Shown here one piece after another: positions 8,190-16,185 of a stretch of 64,000 bases of DNA (positions are counted from its first letter, which is position 1; every line of letters starts with the position of its first letter). Both the position numbers and the translations under genes were made by a program. This stretch comes from Kitasatospora sp. NBC_01250 (lineage in GTDB: Bacteria > Actinomycetota > Actinomycetes > Streptomycetales > Streptomycetaceae): NCBI RefSeq assembly GCF_036226465.1, contig NZ_CP108476.1, positions 3,534,001-3,598,000 on the forward strand, given 5' to 3'. The notes under the pieces were generated by a model. That model was not told the origin of the DNA and searched no databases. It saw nothing but the letters and a program-made list of their open reading frames with translations.

Positions 8190-9415
8190 GGGATTCCTTC
8201 CTGGGAGCGGCGGGTGAAGGCCTGGGCGGTCAGCTCGCGCACCACGTCGGCGGGGGCCGGCATGGCGGCCATCTCGACCCTGACTGCGGCCAGGCTGCTC
8301 GCGTATCGCTGGTTCTCGAGCAGCTCGGCCAGCGCGGCACCCACCTGTTCGGGGGTGCTGTCGGCATCGGTCACCGCACCGGCGCCGGCCGACCGGACCC
8401 GGTGGCCGATCTCCGCGTACATCGGTGACTGGGGGATGATCAGCTGCGGCACGCCGGAGGCGACCGCGGTCATCGCCGTGCCCGCGCCGCCGTGGTGGAC
8501 CACCGCGGCGCAGGTGGGCAGCAGCAGGTGGAAGGGGATCCCCTCGACGACCCGGGTGCCGGGCGGCAGGCCGGTGAGGTCCGTACCACGGCTCGCGGCG
8601 ATCACCAGGTCCAGCCCGAGTTCGCTGACCGACTCCGCCAGCTTGCGGGTGACCTCGGCTCCTGTGCCGGCGTCGTACCGGGCGAGCGAGACACCGCTGG
8701 TCACGCAGACCCGCGGTCGGCGGGGCTGGTCGGCGAGCCAGGACGGCGCAGTGCCGGCCCCGTTGAAGGGCACGTAGCGCATCGGGATGCGGCTCAACGG
8801 GAACGACTCGTCGATCCGCAGACTGGGCGGGCTCATCTCGATCACTCGGTCGGCACAGGCCCGGGGCGCCACCCCGAAGGCCTCGAACAACTCGGCGTAG
8901 CCGGGCAGCCAGCCCTGGCCCCGACCGGCGCGCTCGGAGCGCACCAGCGTGGCCAGCTCCCAGCCGACGGCGACGTGCGGTACCCCAATCGCCGCCGCGG
9001 CCACGGGGCCCGCGAAGCACAGCGTGTCGCAGACCACCAGGTCGGGCCGCCACCACCGGGCGAAGGACACCAGGTCCTCGGCCATGGCGGCGGCCAACGC
9101 CACCTGCTTGCCAGCGGTGTAGTCGAGGACCAGCGTCTGCCGGTCGTCCAGCAGCTCGGGGCGGGCCGTCCAGCCGTCGGGCCACGGACGATCGCTGCCC
9201 CAGGACCTGACGTGGCGGACCGCCTCCTTGCTCGGGGGCTTCTCGTTGTCCGGGCCTACCGCGACGGCCGACAGCCCGGCGGCGCGCACCATGGCCTGGC
9301 AGGACGGCGGAGCCGCCACTCTGACCTCCAGCCCTGCGGCCTGACAGGCCCAGGCCAGCGGAACGAAGGGGTAGAAGTGGCCGGGCGCGGCCCAGGTCGC
9401 GAAGAGAATGCGCAT
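8168..9415 (-). CDS. Antibiotic glycosyltransferase GT4
   Basis: A 415-residue GT-B glycosyltransferase with a canonical N-terminal His (PGHFYPFVPLAW) and intact HHGGAGT near residue 306 followed by ASGVPQL. It belongs to the HFYPxVPLAW group with GT8 rather than the HYFCM group. The start at 9415 lies about 20 bp after the KAS III-like gene stop, and its own stop overlaps the 2,3-dehydratase start, so translation is probably coupled. Acceptor and sugar cannot be read from sequence. Confidence 0.93.
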   Translation of the reverse strand: MRILFATWAAPGHFYPFVPLAWACQAAGLEVRVAAPPSCQAMVRAAGLSAVAVGPDNEKPPSKEAVRHVRSWGSDRPWPDGWTARPELLDDRQTLVLDYTAGKQVALAAAMAEDLVSFARWWRPDLVVCDTLCFAGPVAAAAIGVPHVAVGWELATLVRSERAGRGQGWLPGYAELFEAFGVAPRACADRVIEMSPPSLRIDESFPLSRIPMRYVPFNGAGTAPSWLADQPRRPRVCVTSGVSLARYDAGTGAEVTRKLAESVSELGLDLVIAASRGTDLTGLPPGTRVVEGIPFHLLLPTCAAVVHHGGAGTAMTAVASGVPQLIIPQSPMYAEIGHRVRSAGAGAVTDADSTPEQVGAALAELLENQRYASSLAAVRVEMAAMPAPADVVRELTAQAFTRRSQEGIPCPTTTR

Positions 9416-9435
9416 GGTCGGTCTCCCCCGGCCGG

Positions 9436-10479
9436 TCAGCGGAGCCATGGCGGAGTGGCGGTGATCTCGATGACCGCACCGGCGATGGACAGGCCGTGCG
9501 CCAGACCGATCATGAGCATCAGGTCACCCGGCACCAGGGCGCCCGTCCCCACCAGGTGGTCGAAGGCGGCCAGGTGGTCGGATGTGGCCAGGTGGCCGAC
9601 TCCCCGCGCGTACTCCCAGCTGGACTTCTCCATCGGCAGCCCGAGCGGCACCATCAGCCGCTGCTCGGTGAAATCCCGCGACACGCTCATGTACGAGACC
9701 CGGGCGATGTCCGCGAGCTTGACACCCGCCTCCTCGGTGAGACGGGCGACCAAGGTGTTCAGTCCGCCCAGGCTGAGCTCGTTGAACTCCCCGTACGGTC
9801 GGCCGGCGAAGTACTGCGCGGACCTGGTCGCCATGTCGAGCGGGACGCGGGTGGTCGGGGGCGGTGGGAACAGCGGCTCGGCGCCCCGGTGCAGCCCCTC
9901 CAGTTCCTGGACCAGCACTGTGCCGACCGAGCGAAGCCGGGCGAAGCCACCGCGCTTGGTCAGTACCGTCGCGGCGCCTGCGTCGCCGATCAGCTGGAAC
10001 GGCACCGACCGCCAGCGGTCCATCAGGGGCGAGTCCATGTTGTCGCCCGTGGTGATCAACGCGGTGTCCCGGTCCTCGGAGGCCCGCAGGTAGCAGACGG
10101 CCAGCTCGAACGCGTCGAACATGCCGTTGCAGCCGTGCCGGACCTCGAAGGCGGGCACGCTGTGGCCCACGGCCTCCCCCACCGCCTTCAACTGCACGTA
10201 GTTCTGGGCGCACCACGCGTCCGGCCCCTCGTAGAAGCAGGACGCGTGGAACACGGCGTCGATGTCCGCGCGGGTCAGGGTGGCCCGCTCGAACGCCTGC
10301 TGGGCCGCACGCACCGCCATGTCGGGGCCGGAGACGCCCGGCGATATCGCGACGCCGGTGAGCTCCGCCTCCTCGTACATGTCCGCGTCGTAGAGTCCCT
10401 GCGCCACGGCGTCAGCGGAGCTGAAGATCTCCGGCACGTACGTGCCGACGGAGTCGATGTAGATGTCCTGTACCTTCAA
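9436..10479 (-). CDS. KAS III-like acyltransferase (CerJ/ChlB branch)
   Basis: A 347-residue thiolase-fold protein. The nucleophile is kept as Cys117 in RHGCNGMFDAFE. The sequence around 261-270 (VSYMSVSRDF) has no His where elongating KAS III enzymes carry HQAN, and the GNTS motif is replaced by GHLATSD near 295-301. Such variants are typical of KAS III homologues that transfer acyl groups to alcohols or sugars (CerJ, ChlB3/ChlB6, PokM3) rather than extend chains. Translation starts at a TTG preceded by GGGAGAGGG. It sits between an SDR and a glycosyltransferase, so acylation of a sugar is the favoured role; a starter-unit role is the alternative. Confidence 0.82.
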   Translation of the reverse strand: MKVQDIYIDSVGTYVPEIFSSADAVAQGLYDADMYEEAELTGVAISPGVSGPDMAVRAAQQAFERATLTRADIDAVFHASCFYEGPDAWCAQNYVQLKAVGEAVGHSVPAFEVRHGCNGMFDAFELAVCYLRASEDRDTALITTGDNMDSPLMDRWRSVPFQLIGDAGAATVLTKRGGFARLRSVGTVLVQELEGLHRGAEPLFPPPPTTRVPLDMATRSAQYFAGRPYGEFNELSLGGLNTLVARLTEEAGVKLADIARVSYMSVSRDFTEQRLMVPLGLPMEKSSWEYARGVGHLATSDHLAAFDHLVGTGALVPGDLMLMIGLAHGLSIAGAVIEITATPPWLR

Positions 10480-10518
10480 CGCCCTCTCCCGGTCGATGAG
10501 TGCGGCCAGACGTGCTGC

Positions 10519-11277
10519 TCAGCGCCCGCCGTCGACATGGAGCACCTGACCACTGATGTTCGAGTTCGCGGCGGAGGAGAGGAAGACGACCGCCCTGGCC
10601 ACCGAGTCCGGCTCGGACAGGCGGGCGGTGGGCGTGCGCTCCCGCTCCTGCTCGCGCAGTGCCTCGGGCAGCATCTCCAGCACGCCTTCGGTGAGTGTGA
10701 GCCCGGGTGCGACGACGTTGACCAGGACACCGTCCGCGCCGGCCTCCCAGGCCAGGCTGCGGGTCAGTCCGTGCAGCGCCGCCTTCGCGGCGCCGTAGAC
10801 CTCCTGGCCCCGGCGGCCGTGGGTGGCGATGTGCGAGGAAATCAGCACCACCCGGCCCCAGCCACGCTCTCGCATGCCGGGCAGCACCAGTTGCGCGGTG
10901 CGCACCGTACCGGCCAGGTTGTCGGTCAGCACGGCCCGCCACTCCTCGGCGGGCACCTCCTCGAACCGCTCGCTGGCGGGGCGACGGCCACCACGCCGGT
11001 AGGCGTTGGCGACCAGTGCGTCGACGCCGCCCCAACGGCGGCTCGCCTCGGCCACGGCCTGCTCGGGCGACCCGGGCTCGTCCAGCGCGTACCGCACTGC
11101 CAATGCCCGCTCAGGGCCACCCAGTTCGGCGACCAGCGCGTCGGCCTCCGCCTTCCCCCGGCGGTAGGTCAGGACCACCCGCGCGCCCTCCGCCGCGAAG
11201 GCCCGGGCGGTGGCCAGGCCGATGCCCCGAGTGGCCCCGGTCAGCAGCACGACGCGGTCAGCCAGTCCCAAGTCCAC
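10519..11277 (-). CDS. Short-chain dehydrogenase/reductase (FabG-like)
   Basis: A 252-residue classical SDR with intact TGATRGIG cofactor loop, catalytic serine region VVLISSH and YGAAK. It therefore looks catalytically competent, unlike the SDR at 2070. It likely reduces a ketone on the polyketide or on an acyl group used by the neighbouring KAS III-like transferase. GTG start at 11277 has GGAGG at good spacing. It is the first gene of the minus-strand operon covering KAS III-like, GT4 and two sugar dehydratases. Substrate unknown. Confidence 0.88.
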   Translation of the reverse strand: MDLGLADRVVLLTGATRGIGLATARAFAAEGARVVLTYRRGKAEADALVAELGGPERALAVRYALDEPGSPEQAVAEASRRWGGVDALVANAYRRGGRRPASERFEEVPAEEWRAVLTDNLAGTVRTAQLVLPGMRERGWGRVVLISSHIATHGRRGQEVYGAAKAALHGLTRSLAWEAGADGVLVNVVAPGLTLTEGVLEMLPEALREQERERTPTARLSEPDSVARAVVFLSSAANSNISGQVLHVDGGR

Positions 11278-11352
11278 GATGGTCCTCCAAACGGCAGGTG
11301 GGGCGGTGGCTCACGACCACCACCCTTGGCCTGATGAGCCTGCTGACCCGCC

Positions 11353-11397
11353 TTCGAGGCTCGGTCCAGGCCGCATCGATTCGACGGGTGCTCGAAG
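11353..11397 (+). promoter_or_regulatory. Candidate SARP heptamers upstream of NRPS 1
   Basis: TTCGAGG (11353), GTCCAGG (11364) and ATCGATT (11375) are spaced 11 bp apart. A second pair, TTCGACG (11380) and CTCGAAG (11391), is also 11 bp apart. All lie in the 176-bp region between the divergent SDR and NRPS 1 genes. Confidence 0.55.
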
Positions 11398-11453
11398 TCC
11401 GCGGGACAGGCTGGGGTGTCGCCCGTATCAGGACCGTCGCTCAGGAGGTCATC

Positions 11454-14400
11454 GTGGTAAGGCAGAAACCATCCGCAGCGGGGGGGCCGACGAGCGCGGA
11501 CCGTCCACTGGAGCGCGAGTTGGCACATCAGTGGGTCGTCGGCCACGCCCAGCGCACACCCACCGCGACCGCGCTGCGCTGGAACGGGGTGGACACGTCC
11601 TACCGCGAGCTGGTCGAGGCGGCCCGCCGCAGCGCCGGCTTCCTCGCTGCGCGAGGCCTGGGCCGTGGCGATGTGGTGGCGGTCCGGGCCGCCTGCGTGC
11701 CGGACACGGTGAAGCTGCTGCTCGGCATCGTCTGGTGCGGCGCCGCCTACACGCTCGTGCCGCCCGACTGGCCCGCCGGCCGTTTCGAACAGATCGCCGC
11801 CTTCCCCGAGGTGCGGCTGTGCGTGGTCGAGCCGGGCACCCCGGCGGTGGCGGGCGTGCCCACCATTACGGTCGAGGAGGCCCTGGGCCGGCTTGCCCCC
11901 GATGACCCGTTCCCCTTCACCGAAACGGAGTTGAGCGGAACCGACACTCTGTGCGTGTTCTTCACCTCGGGCAGTACCGGCGCACCCAAGGGCGTCCTCG
12001 CGCCGCACCGGGGCGTCGTGCGACTCGCCTTCGACGCGGACTGCACAGTCGTCGGCGACCTGGTGACCTATCAGACCGCGTCGAGCGCCTGGGACGCCCT
12101 CTGCTGGGAGCTGTGGACCCCGCTGGTCAGCGGCGGCACCTGCGTGCTGTCGGGTGGAACGCACCCGACCGGGCCGCGCGTGCGCGCCGCCATCGCCGAG
12201 GGCACCAACGCACTGTTTCTGAACACCGTGATCTTCAACGCGCTGGTCGACGACGACATCGACTGCCTGAGCGGCCTCGACCTGCTCATCACGGGTGGCG
12301 AGCGGCACTCCGCGCGCCACCTCACCGAGTGCCTGCGGCACTTCCCACAGCTGCGGCTCCAGCAGACCTACGGGCCCGCTGAGAACACCACGTACACGAC
12401 CATGCACCGGGTCCACCCGCAGGACGGAACCCAGGTCCCGATCGGCCGGCCGGTGTCCGGCACCGAGGTCTGGCTCCTCGACGAGGAGCATCGCCTGGTC
12501 GCCGAGGGCGCGACCGGCGAGATCGTCATCACCGGCCAGGGCCTGGCCAACGGCTACCTCGGCGACCCGGAGTCAACCGGACGGCGCTTTCCCACCCTGG
12601 AGCTGGGCGGGGTCAGGCAACGTGCCTACCTCACCGGGGATCTGGCCCGCCGCGACCCGCAAGGGCGGCTGATCTTCATCGGCCGCCGTGACCGACAGCT
12701 CAAGATCCGCGGGGTCAGGATCGAGCCCACCGAGGTGGAGGCGGTCATCGAACAGGTCCCAGGCGTGAGCCGGGCGACCGTGCTGGCGCTGCGTGACGAC
12801 ACCGACCGGGCGATCGGCCTCGCCGCGGTGGTGAGCAGCGAGGGCGGTGCGCAACCATCAGCGGACCTGGTCACCAAGACCGTCGCCGCGGCCTTCCCAG
12901 CCGCCTTCGTCCCCGAACTCGTCCTGCCGGTCGACCGGATGCCGAAGCTGCCCAACGGAAAGGTCGACTACCGGGCGCTGACCGCACTGCTGCCCCGCGC
13001 GCCCCGCGAGGCAGCAGCCGCCGCGCCCGAATCGGCGCCGGCCGGGGAATCGGCGCCGACCGGGGACAGCGCGGCCGAGCAGAGCGCCCTGGTCACGGCC
13101 CTTACGATCGCCGCTGGCGTCATGGGCCATCCCGTTTCATCGGACGAGGACCTGTTCGACGGCGGGGCGACCTCGATGACCGCGATCCGGCTGGCGACCC
13201 GGCTGTCCCGGGCACTCGACCGGCAGGTGACCGAGACGGACGTTCTCAAGGCCCGGTCCATCGGCGCGTTGCTGGCCCACCGCACGGACCAGCGCCCGGC
13301 CACGGCCGCGAGCCCGGCAGCGGCCGACCCGGTGGAGCCGGAGTACTCGCTGTTCGCACTGGAGAAGTTCTGGCGCATGGCGGAACACGAGCCCGACCTG
13401 CACGAGAGCATCATGCCGATGCTGTTCGTGCTGCGCGGCAGCCTCGACGTGGCCCGCCTGCGGGCGGCGCTCGACGCCGTGGTGGCGCGCCACGACGTGC
13501 TGCGGGCCCGGTTCGGCCCGGGCGCCAAGGGGCTGCGGGCCGAAGTGGCGGCACCGGCCGAGACCACCGGCGTGCTCCAGGTGGACTCCGTCCCACGGTC
13601 GTTCGACGGCGCCGAGCGCGAGGCGCGCCGCTGGCTCACAGCGCCGTTCACGCTGCGCGACGGCCTGCCGATCAGGGCGCGGCTGCTGGCCACGACCGGC
13701 GGCGACCGGCTGTTGGCCGTCGTGGGGCACCACATCGCCTTCGACGCGTGGTCGACCCAGGTGTTCTGGCGGGACCTCTTCGACGCCTACCGGGCGATTG
13801 CACACGGACGACCCGCGTTCGAAGAGCCGGCCGCCTCCTTCTTTGCCACCTATCAGGACCAGCTGCGGGCCCATGCGGAGCAGCGGCCGGCAGCCGCCCG
13901 AACCTGGCGCGAGCGAGTGGCCGACATCGCCCCGATCGCGTTCCCCGGCGCGCGCGAGGTGCCGCGCTACGGACCGACGGCCGAGGTGGACCTGGCGCTG
14001 ACTCCGGAGCTCATGGCCGGCGCCGGCCGCGCCGCGGCGGCAGTCGGCGGCACTGCGAGCGCGGTGTTCCTGGCCGCCTGGGCGCGCGTGCTCGGCGCCC
14101 ACACCGGTGCCACGGACCTGGCCTTCTGCACTCCGGTCTCCGGCCGGTTCCTGCCGGCCAGCGCCGACTCGATCGGCTGCTACGCGAGCATGATCGCGCT
14201 GCGCCTGTCGCCAGCTGCCGCCCCCCGAGTCCTGCTGCGGCAGGCCGCTGAGCAGCTGCGGGAGGCGATGAGCGCGCCCCTGCTGTCGATCGATCTCCAG
14301 CTTCCCAGGCCTCTGGACACATCGGGGCGCCACCCGCTGCTCCAGGCGTACTTCGTTCTGGAGGAGGTTCCGCCGTCCCGGGTGGACATCGCCGACGGGC

Positions 14401-14588
14401 TGCACGGCGAGCAGATCCGGGTCGCCCCGCAGACCTGGATTCCGGAGGTCCACCTGGAGCTGCGGCCGCACCCCGACCTCGGCGGTCTGATCCGCTATCG
14501 CACCGACGTGCTGTCGGCCGCCGACGCTGAGCGGCTGGCCGCCCAAGTGCCGACCGAGGCGGCCGTGCTCAGCGGCCTGCCTGGCTGA
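11454..14588 (+). CDS. NRPS 1: adenylation - carrier - condensation (A-T-C)
   Basis: A 1044-residue stand-alone NRPS. The A domain (about 25-520) has FFTSGSTGAPKG, YGPAENT, YLTGDLARRD, GRRDRQLKIRG and the A10 lysine in LPNGKVDY. The Asp235 position is kept (SSAWDALCWE), indicating an alpha-amino acid; a hand-read pocket is roughly D-A-W-F-I-G-T-T-Y-K, which I cannot assign. The carrier domain (540-610) has its serine in FDGGATSMTA. The C domain (625-1040) has HHIAFDAWS. There is no thioesterase or epimerase domain. GTG start at 11454 has GGAGG seven bases upstream. It is monocistronic, ending in a hairpin. It complements NRPS 2 (T-C-A). Confidence 0.93.
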   Translation: MVRQKPSAAGGPTSADRPLERELAHQWVVGHAQRTPTATALRWNGVDTSYRELVEAARRSAGFLAARGLGRGDVVAVRAACVPDTVKLLLGIVWCGAAYTLVPPDWPAGRFEQIAAFPEVRLCVVEPGTPAVAGVPTITVEEALGRLAPDDPFPFTETELSGTDTLCVFFTSGSTGAPKGVLAPHRGVVRLAFDADCTVVGDLVTYQTASSAWDALCWELWTPLVSGGTCVLSGGTHPTGPRVRAAIAEGTNALFLNTVIFNALVDDDIDCLSGLDLLITGGERHSARHLTECLRHFPQLRLQQTYGPAENTTYTTMHRVHPQDGTQVPIGRPVSGTEVWLLDEEHRLVAEGATGEIVITGQGLANGYLGDPESTGRRFPTLELGGVRQRAYLTGDLARRDPQGRLIFIGRRDRQLKIRGVRIEPTEVEAVIEQVPGVSRATVLALRDDTDRAIGLAAVVSSEGGAQPSADLVTKTVAAAFPAAFVPELVLPVDRMPKLPNGKVDYRALTALLPRAPREAAAAAPESAPAGESAPTGDSAAEQSALVTALTIAAGVMGHPVSSDEDLFDGGATSMTAIRLATRLSRALDRQVTETDVLKARSIGALLAHRTDQRPATAASPAAADPVEPEYSLFALEKFWRMAEHEPDLHESIMPMLFVLRGSLDVARLRAALDAVVARHDVLRARFGPGAKGLRAEVAAPAETTGVLQVDSVPRSFDGAEREARRWLTAPFTLRDGLPIRARLLATTGGDRLLAVVGHHIAFDAWSTQVFWRDLFDAYRAIAHGRPAFEEPAASFFATYQDQLRAHAEQRPAAARTWRERVADIAPIAFPGAREVPRYGPTAEVDLALTPELMAGAGRAAAAVGGTASAVFLAAWARVLGAHTGATDLAFCTPVSGRFLPASADSIGCYASMIALRLSPAAAPRVLLRQAAEQLREAMSAPLLSIDLQLPRPLDTSGRHPLLQAYFVLEEVPPSRVDIADGLHGEQIRVAPQTWIPEVHLELRPHPDLGGLIRYRTDVLSAADAERLAAQVPTEAAVLSGLPG

Positions 14589-14593
14589 TCCAC

Positions 14594-14637
14594 GTGATCC
14601 CTCGCCGCCCGCCCAAGGACGGGCGGCGAGGGATCAC
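14594..14637. terminator. Bidirectional terminator hairpin
   Basis: An 18-bp perfect inverted repeat (14594-14611 with 14620-14637) with an 8-nt loop lies between convergent NRPS 1 and the second 2,3-dehydratase. Its right arm contains the dehydratase stop codon. Confidence 0.88.
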
Positions 14638-16010
14638 GCCAGCGCGTGCAGCGCCGCGACGAGCGTGCGCGCCTGCATGTTCAGGTGGTAGCCGTAGGTC
14701 AACAGCCGGGCGATCTGGCCAGCCGTCACCCAGACGAAGTCGTCTGGCACGTCGTCCAGTTCATCGGCCACGTCGATGATCCGGTAGCGGCTCTCGGCAT
14801 GGTGGAAGCGGGCCCCCTCCTCCGACTGCACGGTGTCGTACAGAATCCGCTCGGGCGCTGCGGACAGCGCGAGCTCCAGGAACCGCGGCCGCCGGTGCAC
14901 GGGCAGGTCCCGGTAGTTGCTCGGCGTGCACTGGACGGTCGGCCCGAACTCCGCCACGTCCAGCGAACCGGCTTCCACCCGGGCATGTAGCAGCACGTGC
15001 CGTACCCCGGCGAACCTGCGGGTCAGCAGCACGGCCACACCACCAGGGGCCGGCGCGAGCAACGGCTGGGTCCAGTGCAGGATCTCCCGGCTGTCCGCGT
15101 ACACCTCCGCGGCGATCACCTTGAAGAACCTTCCGTCGGTGCGGGAGATCTCGTCGTCGAGACGGCGCCAGGACGTCACCGAAGCCAGCGGAATCCGGTG
15201 CTGCCCCACCTCGTGGCGGGCCTTCACCTCGCAGAGCACGCCGAGCACCTCGCTGATGCCGTGCCGCGGCCGGCCGCCCTCCGACGGCGCACTGCCCGGC
15301 AGGCAGGACAGCACCGAACAGGCCTCCATGCTCAGGGTGTTGTCCCGCAGCAGCAGGCGACGAAGCTGGCCGAGGGTCAGCCAGCAGAAGTCCTGGTGCG
15401 CCGCGACCTCCCCGACGGCCTCCACCACCATGTGGCGGTTGCGCTTGCGCAGGAACCAGCTGCTGCGCTCGGACTGCAGGCCGTCGACCAGCAGCCGGCC
15501 GGAGCGCGGCGCGACGAAGTGCTCGATGTACGGGATGGCCCTGCCCTGGTGCACCCCGGTGTAGTTGCTCCGGGTCGCCTGGACCGTCGGCGACAGCCGC
15601 ACCGCGCCAGTGTTGCCGGGCTCCAGCTTGGCCTGCATCAGAAAATGCAGGACTCCGTCGAACTCCCGCACGACGATGCCGAGTATCCCGATCTCGCGCT
15701 GCACCAGGATCGGCTGCTCCCAGGTGCCGACCTCGTCGCCGGCCTCCACCCGCAGCCCCTCCACGGAGAAGAATCGGCCGCTGTCGTGCGTCAGCGTGCC
15801 CGCTCCCGGGTCGAAGCCCCAGCCTACGAGCCGGTCGAACGCGATGCGCGCCACCCGGAAGCCGCTGCGCCGGCGGTGCGCGGCGAACCAGGAGTCGAAC
15901 CACGCGTTCGGTGTCACCGGACTGTCCACCGCCAACGCCGATACGGCCAGTCGGCGGTCCTGTTCGGCCGTTTCCGCACTGCTGTCGAAATCCGTGGAAG
16001 GAGCAGACAT
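14634..16010 (-). CDS. NDP-hexose 2,3-dehydratase 2
   Basis: A 458-residue second member of the TylX3/LanS family, with the same duplicated architecture (LSPTVQATRSNYTGVHQG, then FGPTVQCTPSNYRDLP). It has a longer N-terminus than the copy at 6846. ATG at 16010 has GAGAAGG upstream. It stands alone, divergent from the AfsR-type regulator and ending in a shared terminator. Two diverged copies suggest a duplicated branch of the deoxysugar pathway or gene capture from another cluster; biochemical division of labour is unknown. Confidence 0.95.
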   Translation of the reverse strand: MSAPSTDFDSSAETAEQDRRLAVSALAVDSPVTPNAWFDSWFAAHRRRSGFRVARIAFDRLVGWGFDPGAGTLTHDSGRFFSVEGLRVEAGDEVGTWEQPILVQREIGILGIVVREFDGVLHFLMQAKLEPGNTGAVRLSPTVQATRSNYTGVHQGRAIPYIEHFVAPRSGRLLVDGLQSERSSWFLRKRNRHMVVEAVGEVAAHQDFCWLTLGQLRRLLLRDNTLSMEACSVLSCLPGSAPSEGGRPRHGISEVLGVLCEVKARHEVGQHRIPLASVTSWRRLDDEISRTDGRFFKVIAAEVYADSREILHWTQPLLAPAPGGVAVLLTRRFAGVRHVLLHARVEAGSLDVAEFGPTVQCTPSNYRDLPVHRRPRFLELALSAAPERILYDTVQSEEGARFHHAESRYRIIDVADELDDVPDDFVWVTAGQIARLLTYGYHLNMQARTLVAALHALA

Positions 16011-16051
16011 ACGACGGACCTTCTCCTCGTGTGGGTGGGCGCAGCGCACCC

Positions 16052-16091
16052 TAACGAGTCTGCTCCGAGCGGCGCTCAAGGAGCGGCCGAG
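16052..16091. promoter_or_regulatory. Degenerate 11-bp heptamer series
   Basis: TAACGAG (16052), CTCCGAG (16063), GCTCAAG (16074) and GGCCGAG (16085) recur at exactly 11-bp steps in the 175-bp divergent region between 2,3-dehydratase 2 and the AfsR-type regulator. The shared C(G/A)AG end resembles SARP heptamers but the cores are imperfect. Confidence 0.35.
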
Positions 16092-16185
16092 GGAGGGGAC
16101 AGGACCCGTGCGGAGCGGGCGGGACCAGGTCCGCGGGAGGCACCGGGGTCCGCCGCAGGCGCGACGGGATAAAGTGGGTCGAGCC

